This document shows, piece after piece, positions 15,580-25,115 of a stretch of DNA of 64,000 nt. A program made the translations under genes and the position numbers. The notes under the pieces were generated by a model. It was not told the DNA's origin. It ran no database searches and saw nothing but the letters and a program-made list of their open reading frames with translations. The stretch comes from Micavibrio sp. UBA6929 (GTDB lineage Bacteria; Pseudomonadota; Alphaproteobacteria; Micavibrionales; Micavibrionaceae). Each line of letters begins with the position of its first letter. Position 1 is the stretch's first letter. Where the stretch lies: positions 306,333-370,332 of the forward strand of contig DKAJ01000012.1 in the NCBI GenBank assembly GCA_002448815.1. The letters run 5' to 3'.

Positions 15580-17745
15580 TTATTTATCTAAGCCACGCCA
15601 CAAACGCCGCCTCTCTGGCGACAGTGCACGGCGCACGACAATATCATCCGGCGCCCGCACATATACAGAATGCGCCCCGCCACTGCGCACAGCCCAATAA
15701 TCAATAACATACTCAGACGCGCACTCAAATCGTCGTACCGCACGGCGTGTCACCAAAACCCTTGCCCACGCACATTCTTCAGGCAAAACTTCCTTCGCAT
15801 AGACAAAACTCACTGGCACGCCCCGAACGCGCAAACGGCACGCAAATTCATCACAAGACAGTTCTTCTCCTGCTTGGCGCCAATGCTGGACATCTGATTT
15901 TGCAGCACCCACCATGCGCGTCCAGTTATCACGCTCAAACTTCGCGCGCATCATCGTTGATACAAACATCTCATCATGACCACTCAACAACGTCGGCAGC
16001 GCCCTATCCTCAGAGCCATCCCCAGACTTATCCGCAGCAAAAATATAGGCCCAAATATCATGATCCGCAGCAATAATCACATCAGGCCTCGGCGCGGCGC
16101 CGTAAATCACAAACGCGATAAAAACGCCCAGCAAACCAAGCCATCGAAGCGCCCCGCGCCATAAACACAAGACAAGGCCACCCACAACAAAACTAAGCAG
16201 CGCCCAAAACGGCATCGCGGGCATAGACACGTGCGCCGCATCCAATCCCGACACAAAATGCGCAACGCTTAAAATCTGGTCCGCCCCCCAAGCCATCACC
16301 GCCAGCGCCCAGCCCTCAAGCCCAAACGGCATCAACGCAAGCGCCAACATCGCGCACGGCATCACAATGAATGTTAAAATCGGCATCGCCATAACATTGG
16401 CCAAAACGCCATACACCGCAATCGCCTGAAAATAATACAGCGCAAACGGCGCCGTCACTGCCGCCGCGACCAAAGACGTCAACACAACCCCGCCCACATA
16501 AAGCCCAATGCGGCGCAGCGCCCCTGCACATGACGATTGCACGCGAAAGAAATCCCGCAAACCATCATAAACCGCAATCAACGCAACCACCGCCGCGAAG
16601 GACAGTTGAAAACTAATGCTAAGCAAACTCTCTGGCGCCAGAACTAACACGATAAGCGCCGCTACGGCCACAAGCCGCATTGAAATCGCCGACCTGTCCA
16701 AGACAATGGCTAAAAAGACAATCCCCACCATAACCACAGCGCGCTGCGTCGGCAAAGTCGCCCCCGCCAACACCATATAAGCACACGCCGCGCAAAATGC
16801 CGCCACTGCGGCAATCTTCTTAACAGGAAACCTTAAAGCCGTCCCTGGCACCATCGCCAGCGCAACGCGCACCAAAAAGAAAAATGTCGCAGAAAAAAGC
16901 CCCACATGTAGCCCCGATATCGCCAACATATGCGCCAGCCCCGATTGACGCATAGCCTCTATATCCGAATCTTCAATCGCTCCCTTTTGCCCCGTTAACA
17001 ATGCCGACACAACGCCTGTGGACACATCACCAACCTCGTCAAAAACCCTTATATTGACTGCGTTACGCCATGATAGAAAAGCATCTTTCCACACAGTATC
17101 CACAGCTTCATCCACAATGGCGGGCGCGCCATAGAAAAAGCCAATGGCCCCTATGCCCTTAAAATACAAACTTCTGCGAAAATCAAACCCACCTGGAAAC
17201 ACTGGATCAGACGGTGTATGTAACGCCGCGCCGCCCTCAATCAAATCGCCTATATCATAGACTGGCAAAGGCGTTTTAGACCGTACGCTCAAGCGTACAT
17301 TTCTCGGCAAATGCGCACCAGATTTCCCGTCAATCTGAACATCGCCTAGAACCAAACGCGCAGACAAACGCGCATCTGATTGCCACTCCACCTGCCGCAC
17401 CACGCCCTTTACCACGGCATACTCATCACTGCGCGCCAAAGAAGGCTCAGAAACACTTACAGCCCGAAAATAAGCAACAGAAACGCCCAAAACCACACAT
17501 AAAGCGCCAAGCAAAATATAACGCTCCACACTTTCCACATCGCGCAGCGCCCATAACCGCAACACCAGCATCAGCACACCCGCCGCGCAGACCTGCCAAG
17601 CAGGCTCCGCAGGCACCATAAAATAAACACCCACCCCCACAGCAAAGAACACCGGACACCATAAAAAAGCCTCCGTAACCTGCAAACTTACCTGCTTGCA
17701 AAGCCAGTCCTTGATTAGCGTAAAATGTTCCAATACACTGCGCAT
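15580..17745 (-). CDS. comEC: ComEC/Rec2 family membrane protein (competence-type DNA channel)
   Basis: ComEC-type proteins form the inner-membrane channel for single-stranded DNA during natural transformation. The 721-residue protein has N-terminal membrane helices and a DUF4131-like soluble part, then the Competence domain with the signature MLAISGLHVGLFSATFFF and TQRAVVMVGIVFLAIVLDRSA, and many further helices. The last 170 residues (DVIIAADHDIWAYIFA onwards) are a diverged soluble region lacking the metal-binding motifs of a metallo-beta-lactamase domain, which is common in alphaproteobacteria. Whether the cell is naturally competent cannot be judged. The 5' end overlaps the gltX promoter. 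Confidence 0.9.
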   Translation of the reverse strand: MRSVLEHFTLIKDWLCKQVSLQVTEAFLWCPVFFAVGVGVYFMVPAEPAWQVCAAGVLMLVLRLWALRDVESVERYILLGALCVVLGVSVAYFRAVSVSEPSLARSDEYAVVKGVVRQVEWQSDARLSARLVLGDVQIDGKSGAHLPRNVRLSVRSKTPLPVYDIGDLIEGGAALHTPSDPVFPGGFDFRRSLYFKGIGAIGFFYGAPAIVDEAVDTVWKDAFLSWRNAVNIRVFDEVGDVSTGVVSALLTGQKGAIEDSDIEAMRQSGLAHMLAISGLHVGLFSATFFFLVRVALAMVPGTALRFPVKKIAAVAAFCAACAYMVLAGATLPTQRAVVMVGIVFLAIVLDRSAISMRLVAVAALIVLVLAPESLLSISFQLSFAAVVALIAVYDGLRDFFRVQSSCAGALRRIGLYVGGVVLTSLVAAAVTAPFALYYFQAIAVYGVLANVMAMPILTFIVMPCAMLALALMPFGLEGWALAVMAWGADQILSVAHFVSGLDAAHVSMPAMPFWALLSFVVGGLVLCLWRGALRWLGLLGVFIAFVIYGAAPRPDVIIAADHDIWAYIFAADKSGDGSEDRALPTLLSGHDEMFVSTMMRAKFERDNWTRMVGAAKSDVQHWRQAGEELSCDEFACRLRVRGVPVSFVYAKEVLPEECAWARVLVTRRAVRRFECASEYVIDYWAVRSGGAHSVYVRAPDDIVVRRALSPERRRLWRGLDK
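17711..17739 (+). promoter_or_regulatory. gltX promoter inside the comEC start region
   Basis: TTGATT (17711-17716), a 17-base spacer and TACACT (17734-17739) precede gltX. The expected start near 17746 leaves about 33 bases of leader, which contain AAAAGGAA. The elements lie within the first codons of the divergent comEC. Confidence 0.5.
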
Positions 17746-17778
17746 CCGAAATCATAACCAATTACAAAAGGAATCACC

Positions 17779-19185
17779 ATGAATGTTGTGACACGTTTTC
17801 CACCTTCACCAACAGGCTTCATGCATATTGGCAATGCCAGAACTGCCCTTTTCAATTGGTTATACGCACGTGCAAACGGCGGCAAGTTCGTGGTACGCAT
17901 CGAAGACACTGACCGCAAACGTCACTCGGAAGAAGCCGTTGAGGCGATAATCCGCGGCCTTGAATGGCTTGGTCTTAACTGGGACGGTGAGATCGTATCC
18001 CAATTCGCCCGCGCCGACCGCCACCGCGAAGTTGCACAACAATTGCTCGACGAAGGTAAGGCGTATTACTGTTACTGCTCCCCTGAAGAACTTGAAGTTA
18101 TGCGCGAAGACGCAAAGACCACAGGCCGACCAACCGCATACGATAAACGCTGGCGCGACAAAAGCCCAAGCGAAGCACCAGCCGACATCAAACCCGTTGT
18201 ACGAATCAAGGCCCCGCTTTCAGGCAAAACAATCATCAAAGACGAAGTCCAAGGCGAGGTCAGCGTCAACAACGAACAAATTGATGACTTCATCATCCTG
18301 CGCAGTGACGGCACGCCGACATATATGTTATCTGTTGTTGTTGACGATCATGATATGGGCGTGACGCACATTATACGCGGAGATGATCACCTCAATAACG
18401 CCTTCCGCCAACAAGTCATCATTGATGCCATGGGATGGGACATTCCAGTTTACGCACACACGCCGCTGATCCATGGACCAGATGGCAAAAAGTTCTCAAA
18501 ACGCCACGGCGCACAAAGCGTCGAAGAATATAAAGAAATGGGATACCTCGCCGATGCGATGTTCAACTACCTACTGCGTCTAGGATGGGCGCATGGCGAT
18601 GATGAAATTATCTCAAGAAAACAGGCTGTTAAATGGTTTTCTTTAAGCAGCCTAGGAAAATCACCCGCCAACTTTGACTTCGCGAAACTTGAAAACCTAA
18701 ACGCAAACTACATAAAAGAAAGTGATATCAATTCACTAATCGAATTAACTAAACCAATATTTGAACAAAAAGGCCTCACAATTTCAGACAAAAAAATTGC
18801 TTACATCACCGCAGGCCAAGATGAGCTCAAAAACCGCAGCAAGACACTTTTGCAATTCGTGGACGAAGCCGCGTTCTATTGCAAAGCCCTTCCTCTTGAA
18901 TACGAAGACAAGGCCGCGCAAACCATCAAAGATAACGGCGATACACTGCGCGCCATGATCAGCGCCCTAGAAAGTGCAGAGCCTTTAACAAAAGAAAACG
19001 CCATGCCATTCTTCAAGCAATTCGCACAAGACCATGCTGACGGAAAACTCGGCAAAGTCGGCATGCCATTGCGTGCAGCGCTAACAGGCAAAACAAGTTC
19101 TGTCTCCATCTTCGAAGCCGCAGGCATCCTCGGCACAGAAGACGTCATCAGCAGAATAAACAGCGCCCTATCGCAAAACACTTAA
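17779..19185 (+). CDS. gltX: Glutamyl-tRNA synthetase
   Basis: GltX charges tRNA with glutamate. The 468-residue class I synthetase has the HIGH-type motif in RFPPSPTGFMHIGNARTALF, the RIEDTDRKRH motif, and the KMSKS-type motif KKFSKRHGAQSVEEY, followed by the C-terminal anticodon-binding helices. AAAAGGAA lies about 6 bases before the ATG. Alphaproteobacteria often carry two gltX copies, one of which also serves tRNA-Gln; which this is cannot be decided here. The stretch 18600-18800 is noticeably more A+T-rich than the rest of the gene. Confidence 0.96.
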   Translation: MNVVTRFPPSPTGFMHIGNARTALFNWLYARANGGKFVVRIEDTDRKRHSEEAVEAIIRGLEWLGLNWDGEIVSQFARADRHREVAQQLLDEGKAYYCYCSPEELEVMREDAKTTGRPTAYDKRWRDKSPSEAPADIKPVVRIKAPLSGKTIIKDEVQGEVSVNNEQIDDFIILRSDGTPTYMLSVVVDDHDMGVTHIIRGDDHLNNAFRQQVIIDAMGWDIPVYAHTPLIHGPDGKKFSKRHGAQSVEEYKEMGYLADAMFNYLLRLGWAHGDDEIISRKQAVKWFSLSSLGKSPANFDFAKLENLNANYIKESDINSLIELTKPIFEQKGLTISDKKIAYITAGQDELKNRSKTLLQFVDEAAFYCKALPLEYEDKAAQTIKDNGDTLRAMISALESAEPLTKENAMPFFKQFAQDHADGKLGKVGMPLRAALTGKTSSVSIFEAAGILGTEDVISRINSALSQNT

Positions 19186-19209
19186 GATCGCATCGCCGCC
19201 AAAAGAAAA

Positions 19210-19247
19210 TGTAGCGTTAACACTTCATCAATAATTTAACAGCTACA
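19210..19247 (+). other. Hairpin between gltX and gltA
   Basis: TGTAGC-GTTAA (19210-19220) pairs with TTAAC-GCTACA (19236-19247) with one bulged A at 19241 and a 15-base loop. There is no T tract, so it is not a normal intrinsic terminator. It lies 25 bases after gltX and may protect or end the gltX message. The rest of the 205-base gap holds only the gltA promoter and leader. Confidence 0.4.
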
Positions 19248-19260
19248 CTATCAGAAGATA

Positions 19261-19289
19261 TTGAAACAACGCAGCAAAAGGCGTATCAT
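19261..19289 (+). promoter_or_regulatory. gltA promoter
   Basis: TTGAAA (19261-19266), a 17-base spacer and TATCAT (19284-19289) form a good sigma70-type promoter. The predicted leader to the gltA ATG at 19391 is about 95 bases. Confidence 0.6.
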
Positions 19290-19390
19290 TTGTGCACGGC
19301 ACAATTTTACTTTACTTGCCGCATCACTGCGCTAAATAATTCAATATAAACGATAAAAAATTGCAAAATGCATCAAGGGGATTACAGATC

Positions 19391-20704
19391 ATGAGCGACA
19401 ACACAACCGAAAAAGGTACCTTCACACTCACCAACAATGCCACAGGCGAAAGCTTTGACCTGCCGGTTTATGGCGGCACACATGGCCCCGATGTTATTGA
19501 CATCCGCAAGCTCTACGCGGAAACAAAACACTTCACATTCGACCCCAGCTTCACCGCAACGGCAAGCTGCAAATCACGCCTCACATTCATCGATGGTGAA
19601 CAAGGCATCTTGATGCACCGTGGCTACACGATCGAAGACCTTACAGATAAGGCCTCATTCCTCGAAGTCGCATACCTCCTCCTATACGGTGACCTGCCAA
19701 ACGAAGAGCGCAAAGCTTGGTTTGAAAAAGAAATCACGTACCACACAATGGTCCATGAACAAATCAACTACTTCTTCAGTGGCTTCCGCCGCGATGCACA
19801 CCCAATGGCGATCATGTGCGGTGTCATCGGCGGCTTGTCTGCATTTTATCACGATTCACTCGACATCAACTGCCCAGAGCAACGCGAAATCTCTGCTCAC
19901 CGCCTTATCGCAAAGGTTTCAACCCTTGCGGCAATGACATACAAATACACAATCGGGCAGCCCTTTATGTATCCGCGCAATGACCTTAACTTTGCAGAAA
20001 ACTTCCTTTACATGTGCTTTGGCGTCCCTGCCGAGCCTTATGTAGTCAACCCAGTCGTTGCCAAGGCTATGGATAAAATCCTAACGCTGCACGCCGATCA
20101 CGAGCAAAACGCATCAACATCAACAGTGCGCCTTGCCGGATCATCACAAGCAAACCCCTTTGCATGTATCGCGGCAGGCATAGCATCCCTATGGGGCGCC
20201 AGCCATGGCGGCGCAAACCAAGCCGTTCTTGAAATGCTTGCCGAAATTGGCAGCAAAGACCGCATCCCAGAATTTATCGAACGTGCAAAAGACAAAGACG
20301 ATCCATTCCGTCTTATGGGCTTTGGTCACCGCGTATACAAAAACATGGATCCGCGCGCAGGCGTACTCAAACAATCTGCCCATGACGTTCTAGAAGACCT
20401 TGGCGTAACAGATGATCCACTTCTAGAAATCGCAATTGAACTGGAGAAAATCGCCCTAGAAGACGAATATTTCGTACAAAGAAAACTCTTCCCGAATGTT
20501 GATTTCTATTCAGGCATCATTCTGAAGGCCATGGGCTTCCCAACAAGCATGTTTACCGTTTTGTTCGCGGTCGCGCGCACAGTTGGGTGGATTTCACAGT
20601 GGAAGGAAATGATTGAAGAGCCAGCATTGCGCATCGGCCGCCCGCGCCAGCTCTACACTGGCCCTGCAAAACGTGATTTTGTTGATCTGAAAGATCGCGA
20701 CTAA
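19391..20704 (+). CDS. gltA: Citrate synthase (type II)
   Basis: Citrate synthase condenses acetyl-CoA with oxaloacetate at the entry to the TCA cycle. The 437-residue protein has the type II N-terminal domain (FDPSFTATASCKSRLTFIDG, ILMHRGYTIEDL), the substrate His in LHADHEQNASTSTVRLAGS, the GASHGGANQAVLEML segment, and GFGHRVYKNMDPRA and DFYSGIILKAMGFP in the active site. I chose the ATG at 19391 (MSDNTTEKG) because AAGGGGA lies about 9 bases upstream; an in-frame TTG at 19361 is less likely. It converges with lpxB across 4 bases with no clear terminator. Confidence 0.97.
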   Translation: MSDNTTEKGTFTLTNNATGESFDLPVYGGTHGPDVIDIRKLYAETKHFTFDPSFTATASCKSRLTFIDGEQGILMHRGYTIEDLTDKASFLEVAYLLLYGDLPNEERKAWFEKEITYHTMVHEQINYFFSGFRRDAHPMAIMCGVIGGLSAFYHDSLDINCPEQREISAHRLIAKVSTLAAMTYKYTIGQPFMYPRNDLNFAENFLYMCFGVPAEPYVVNPVVAKAMDKILTLHADHEQNASTSTVRLAGSSQANPFACIAAGIASLWGASHGGANQAVLEMLAEIGSKDRIPEFIERAKDKDDPFRLMGFGHRVYKNMDPRAGVLKQSAHDVLEDLGVTDDPLLEIAIELEKIALEDEYFVQRKLFPNVDFYSGIILKAMGFPTSMFTVLFAVARTVGWISQWKEMIEEPALRIGRPRQLYTGPAKRDFVDLKDRD

Positions 20705-20708
20705 TCGC

Positions 20709-21893
20709 CTACTTATTAGGACCTTCAAGCATCGCCGCAACAAACTCTGCGGCGCGCTTTCCAGGGCGGCTGTCAGAGCCGCCTAATTTTTTGCGCAACG
20801 CGGCAAAGGCCTTCTTTTGCTGTGCCACCAATTGAGGCACCTGACGTAAACGCGTAACACCTGCCGCCAATTTTTCTGGCGTGCAGTCATCTTGTAAATG
20901 TTCAGGCACCACAGGCTTTTGCAAAATAATGTTCGCCAGATGCGCAAACTTCGTCTTCACCAACATCTTGATCACCAACCAATTAAATCGACTGGTTTTA
21001 TAGGCAACAACATGCGGGATATCTGCATAAGCCAGCTCAAGCGCAACAGTGCCCGACACAGCCATCGCTACGTCTACACAGGCCAAAGCCTCCCACTTTT
21101 CATTTTCATCAATCACAATATAGGCAGGTATTTTCAATTGGCCTAAAAGGGACATAACCTCAAACTGCAAATGCGGCAAAGTCGGCACAACTAATTGCAA
21201 ATTGGGGTCTTGCTCCCGCATGATGCTCAACGCCTCAGCAAAAATCGGCGCGTGCATTTCAAATTCACTCACGCGACTGCCAAACATAACCCCCATTAAA
21301 TTTGCATTATCAGGCACTTCACGCTTTTCCTTAAAGCGTTTCATCACATCCGAACGCTCTGCCTCGCCAATCCAATGGCGCTCTACAAGTGGGTGCCCGA
21401 CAAAGCTCGTCTTCAGGCCATGCTTTGTAAAATATTCAGGTTCAAACGGAAACAGGCACATCAAGCCATCCAAAAACTGTGCAATATGCTTTGCACGCCC
21501 TTCTCGCCACGCCCAAACAGTTGGGGCAACGTAATGGATTAACTTTGCCCGATAACCGCCTCTTTTCTTTATTAGTTTTGCGACTCTAAAATTAAAATCA
21601 GGCAAATCAACAAACACAACCGCATCCGGATCAAAATCTTCAATGCGATCAGCAACCCAGCGAATTAATTTCAGCAAACGTGGCAAATGCTCAAGGACTT
21701 CTGTAATCCCCATAACGCAAAGTTCTTCCATAGGGATAAGACTTTCAAGCCCCGCTTCTTGCATAAACTTACCGCCAATGCCTGCAAACTCAACGCCCTC
21801 ATTACCATACTGATCCTTCAGGGCGCGCATCAAAGCCCCCCCTAATACATCACCCGAAGCCTCGCCAGCGACAACAAAAATCTTCTTTGACAT
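20709..21893 (-). CDS. lpxB: Lipid-A-disaccharide synthase
   Basis: LpxB joins UDP-2,3-diacylglucosamine to lipid X to form the lipid A disaccharide. The 394-residue GT19 glycosyltransferase opens with IFVVAGEASGDVLGGALMRAL and has FVDLPDFNFRVAKLIKKRG, KLIHYVAPTVWAWREGRAKHIAQ and the donor-binding region AMAVSGTVALELAYADIPHVVAYKT. It is the last gene of the leftward envelope array; its start shares TAATG with the end of lpxI, so the two are probably coupled. Confidence 0.96.
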   Translation of the reverse strand: MSKKIFVVAGEASGDVLGGALMRALKDQYGNEGVEFAGIGGKFMQEAGLESLIPMEELCVMGITEVLEHLPRLLKLIRWVADRIEDFDPDAVVFVDLPDFNFRVAKLIKKRGGYRAKLIHYVAPTVWAWREGRAKHIAQFLDGLMCLFPFEPEYFTKHGLKTSFVGHPLVERHWIGEAERSDVMKRFKEKREVPDNANLMGVMFGSRVSEFEMHAPIFAEALSIMREQDPNLQLVVPTLPHLQFEVMSLLGQLKIPAYIVIDENEKWEALACVDVAMAVSGTVALELAYADIPHVVAYKTSRFNWLVIKMLVKTKFAHLANIILQKPVVPEHLQDDCTPEKLAAGVTRLRQVPQLVAQQKKAFAALRKKLGGSDSRPGKRAAEFVAAMLEGPNK

Positions 21894-22768
21894 TATGCTT
21901 CAACTCCCACAACAAACATTTTGTTTTTATTGGCAAATGCAACAATTTCATCAAGCCCCACAACCAGCGAATTGCCCGCATGTACAGCAATGCCCGCCAG
22001 ACCACAGCGACGCGCTGCCTCAAGCGTTGTTAAGCCAATCGTTGGCATGTCCAAATCTCTGTCTTGTTGCGGCTTACATGTTTTAACCAACACGCCGCCA
22101 TCCCCCTTGCGGCGCAAAGCCGTGCAACGTGACAACAACTGATCCGTTCCCTCAATTGCCTCTACGCCCAATACCAAGCCTTGCTGCACGACAACTGCTT
22201 GTCCAACATCTAATTTTCCAAGTATTTGAGAGACTTCTACGCCGCGGTTAATGTCGCTCCACATATCTTTTGACGGCTGAACCTTGCCAAGAACGCCATG
22301 CGGCATCAATAAATCCTTGGCGAATTTATGCACGCCGTGAATATTAAAACCTTCTTCTTCGAGAAAACCGCGCAAGGCAACTAGAAGGCTATCATCACCT
22401 GAAAGCGCTTTAATCCCAGCCTTAGAAAAGAAGGCCATCGCCTTCATATCAGGCATAATTTCACTAATGCTTGGCCGGCGAACAGAGCCAATTAAAACCA
22501 AATCACGCACTTCATGCTCACGCAGCGCCTTTAAAATTGTCCCCACGGCGCCAAGGCGGCTCCACAAATGATAACGCCCTTCAACAACATCTGGCGCGGC
22601 ATGACCTTCCAAAGCCACGACGAAGACATCAACGCCTTGCTCATCACACGCATTCATCAATCTTTGTGGCAAATCACCGCCACCAGCAATAATTCCAATT
22701 TTCGGAGGAAGGCCTTCAGCTCTGCTGGACGCAGAAGATATATCTACTTTTTCTTCGTCGGCTGACAT
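21893..22768 (-). CDS. lpxI: UDP-2,3-diacylglucosamine pyrophosphatase LpxI
   Basis: LpxI hydrolyses UDP-2,3-diacylglucosamine to lipid X; it replaces LpxH in alphaproteobacteria. The 291-residue protein (former DUF1009) has the N-terminal KIGIIAGGGDLPQRLM motif and the C-terminal block DLDMPTIGLTTLEAARRCGLAGIAVHAGNSLV. Its 5' end overlaps lpxA by 25 bases and its 3' end overlaps lpxB by 1 base, so lpxA-lpxI-lpxB encode consecutive steps and are likely cotranslated. Confidence 0.94.
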   Translation of the reverse strand: MSADEEKVDISSASSRAEGLPPKIGIIAGGGDLPQRLMNACDEQGVDVFVVALEGHAAPDVVEGRYHLWSRLGAVGTILKALREHEVRDLVLIGSVRRPSISEIMPDMKAMAFFSKAGIKALSGDDSLLVALRGFLEEEGFNIHGVHKFAKDLLMPHGVLGKVQPSKDMWSDINRGVEVSQILGKLDVGQAVVVQQGLVLGVEAIEGTDQLLSRCTALRRKGDGGVLVKTCKPQQDRDLDMPTIGLTTLEAARRCGLAGIAVHAGNSLVVGLDEIVAFANKNKMFVVGVEA

Positions 22769-23544
22769 AATGGAAACTTTGACGGCTCTTGCGCGAAGTG
22801 CAGCAATAATTGCACTGTTTCATTATCATGAAATGCTGCGCGTGTTTTTTCAATGCGTTGGTCAAGTGTATCACTACCCAAGAAAAGCATATTAAAGGCT
22901 TTTTGCAAATCTTTCAAATCTGGCTTGGTAAAACCGCGGCGCTCTAGCCCGATGAGGTTAAGCCCCGCAAGCGATGCACGCTCGCCCTTAACGCGGCCAT
23001 AAGGAATAACATTACTCTCAACGCCAGACATACCGCCAATAATCGCATGACTACCGATACGGATAAATTGATGCACCGCAGATAAACCGCCAATAATCAC
23101 AAAATCCCCAACCTCAACATGGCCTGCAATTGTCGCATTATTCGCCATAATCACGTTATTCCCAACCACGCAATCATGCGCGACATGCGCCCCCATCATA
23201 AACAAACAATTATCACCAATCACGGTTTTAGCATTTCCTGTGACCGTGCCAGGATTCATCGTTACATGTTCACGAATAACGTTACGGCAACCAATTTCCA
23301 AGGTTGTTTTTTCGCCCGCATATTTCAAATCCTGCGGCGCATGACCGATGGACGCAAATGGAAAAATTTTAGTCTCTTCACCAACAGTCGTATAACCCTC
23401 AACCACCACATGCGATTTCAGCTCAACACCATCACCTAATGTAACATTATCACCGACCACGCAAAACGGGCCGATTTTGACGTCCTTACCTAAGGTCGCT
23501 TTTTCGGAAATAACTGCTGAGGGATGTATCATAGAAGAGCTCAT
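22744..23544 (-). CDS. lpxA: UDP-N-acetylglucosamine acyltransferase
   Basis: LpxA transfers a 3-hydroxyacyl chain from ACP to O-3 of UDP-GlcNAc, the first lipid A step. The 266-residue protein is a left-handed beta-helix built from hexapeptide repeats (IHPSAVISEKATLGKDVKIGPF onward) with the catalytic His in GAHVAHDCVVGNN and a helical C-terminus (GLERRGFTKPDLKDL). I take MSSSMIHPSAV at 23544 as start; the Cys-rich 12 codons further upstream do not look like the family. It follows fabZ by 69 bases. Confidence 0.95.
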   Translation of the reverse strand: MSSSMIHPSAVISEKATLGKDVKIGPFCVVGDNVTLGDGVELKSHVVVEGYTTVGEETKIFPFASIGHAPQDLKYAGEKTTLEIGCRNVIREHVTMNPGTVTGNAKTVIGDNCLFMMGAHVAHDCVVGNNVIMANNATIAGHVEVGDFVIIGGLSAVHQFIRIGSHAIIGGMSGVESNVIPYGRVKGERASLAGLNLIGLERRGFTKPDLKDLQKAFNMLFLGSDTLDQRIEKTRAAFHDNETVQLLLHFAQEPSKFPLCQPTKKK

Positions 23545-23613
23545 ACAAAACACTATGGCGGGGCAACAGCATCGACACAAATCACGCTTTATTACACCGC
23601 ATTACACAAGAAA

Positions 23614-24081
23614 TTAAACCGCTGATGATTCCTGATCTGTAATCATCGCTGCGAATGTGGCCTCGGCGCAGACAACGCCGTCTACGGTCGCCTTGCCAGT
23701 AAATTTCCATACATTTGCGCGCGCGCGAACTTTTTCAACGTGGATATGCATACTATCACCTGGCACAACTGGCTTGCGAAAACGTGCATTATCAATCGTC
23801 ATAAAGAAAACCACTTTGCCTTCGGCTTCTTTACCTAAAGCCTCGACAACAACAATTGCCGCAGTTTGCGCCATTGCCTCAATAATCAAAACACCCGGCA
23901 TAACTGGAAAGCCTGGAAAATGCCCATTGAAATGAGGCTCGTTCATCGTCACATTTTTCAGAGAAACCGCGCTTTCACCTGGCGTCATTTCCAGCACACG
24001 GTCTACCAATAAAATTGGATAACGGTGAGGTATCATCTTCATAATACGGTTAATATCAATCGGTAAAACTGGATCGCTCAT
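23614..24081 (-). CDS. fabZ: 3-hydroxyacyl-[acyl-carrier-protein] dehydratase
   Basis: FabZ dehydrates 3-hydroxyacyl-ACP in fatty acid elongation and competes with LpxA and LpxD for the same substrate. The 155-residue hot-dog protein has IMKMIPHRYPILLVDRV, the catalytic His in NGHFPGFPVMPGVLIIEAMAQ and the catalytic Glu in the same motif. The ATG at 24081 is preferred to the TTG just before it; AAGGA lies about 11 bases upstream. It sits between lpxD and lpxA in the standard order. Confidence 0.96.
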   Translation of the reverse strand: MSDPVLPIDINRIMKMIPHRYPILLVDRVLEMTPGESAVSLKNVTMNEPHFNGHFPGFPVMPGVLIIEAMAQTAAIVVVEALGKEAEGKVVFFMTIDNARFRKPVVPGDSMHIHVEKVRARANVWKFTGKATVDGVVCAEATFAAMITDQESSAV

Positions 24082-24122
24082 CAATCATAAGTCCTTTTCT
24101 TCATACACCAATATAGTAAAAA

Positions 24123-25100
24123 TTATTTTGCCTTATTAATCAAACGTTTTAAGGCCGCAACCTGCCGCATAAATTGTTTGCTCGGCATTGCAGGGGATCC
24201 CATTTGCTCTTCGCCTGCAGGAACATCGCGCATAATGCCAGATTGCGCCGCAATACGTGCACCAGATCCAATTTTCAAATGTCCTGCGACGCCTGACTGA
24301 CCGCCCATCATCACAAAATCATCCAAAACCGTCGATCCCGAAATACCAACCTGCGATACAATCACGCAGCAACGCCCAATCTTCACATTGTGGCCAATTT
24401 GAACAAGATTATCAATCCATGTCCCAGCACCAATAACCGTATCTGGCCCCGCACCCCGATCAATCGTCGTATTCGCGCCAATTTCAACATGATCATGAAT
24501 AATCACGCGCCCTAACTGAGGCACTTTAACAAAGCCCCTCGGATCAATCGCAAACCCAAATCCATCTTGACCAATTTTTGCGCCCGGATAAATACGAACA
24601 TTGTTACCAAGCTGCGCATGAGAGATCACGGCGTTACTACCAACGCGGCAATAATCACCTAAAACCACATTTTCGCCGATCACCGCGCCCGCTTCAATCC
24701 AGCACCCTTTACCCAAAACAACGCCAGGTTTAATCACTGCACCATCTTCAACAACGGTTTCATCACCTGCAGGATTGCCTGGCGGATAAAAAGCCTGAGC
24801 AGCCAGTGCATAAGCACGATATGGCGCGGCGCTGACAAGCAGGGCAACGCCATCAGGCGCATATTCCGCCATTGCAGGTGAAACAAAACATGCCCCCGCC
24901 TTCGTTTTCAAAAATTGATCTTTATATTTGCGGTTATCAAGAAAGCTAAGATCCTGTGCGCCAGCAGTATCTAATGGCGCGACATCAGATATGACCATAT
25001 CCGCGTACTTCTCAGGATTAATCAAATCTGCACCACAAAGAGATGCAATTTCAGACAGCTTTTTATCGCCGGTGTTTTTAAAAAAGCGCGGATCCGCCAT
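24123..25100 (-). CDS. lpxD: UDP-3-O-(3-hydroxyacyl)glucosamine N-acyltransferase
   Basis: LpxD adds the second 3-hydroxyacyl chain, to N-2, in lipid A synthesis. The 325-residue protein has an N-terminal substrate-binding domain (LSEIASLCGADLIN, DLSFLDNRKYKDQ), then a left-handed beta-helix of hexapeptide repeats with the catalytic His in NLVQIGHNVKIGRCCVI, and a short C-terminal helix ending in AALKRLINKAK. It lies between skp (15-base gap) and fabZ (41-base gap). Confidence 0.95.
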   Translation of the reverse strand: MADPRFFKNTGDKKLSEIASLCGADLINPEKYADMVISDVAPLDTAGAQDLSFLDNRKYKDQFLKTKAGACFVSPAMAEYAPDGVALLVSAAPYRAYALAAQAFYPPGNPAGDETVVEDGAVIKPGVVLGKGCWIEAGAVIGENVVLGDYCRVGSNAVISHAQLGNNVRIYPGAKIGQDGFGFAIDPRGFVKVPQLGRVIIHDHVEIGANTTIDRGAGPDTVIGAGTWIDNLVQIGHNVKIGRCCVIVSQVGISGSTVLDDFVMMGGQSGVAGHLKIGSGARIAAQSGIMRDVPAGEEQMGSPAMPSKQFMRQVAALKRLINKAK

Positions 25101-25115
25101 AACCCCCTCAGTCGC

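Noticed and set aside
20701..20725. Possible terminator between convergent gltA and lpxB
   Set aside because: Only a 5-bp A+T-rich inverted repeat (CTAAT/ATTAG) is seen, with no T tract.
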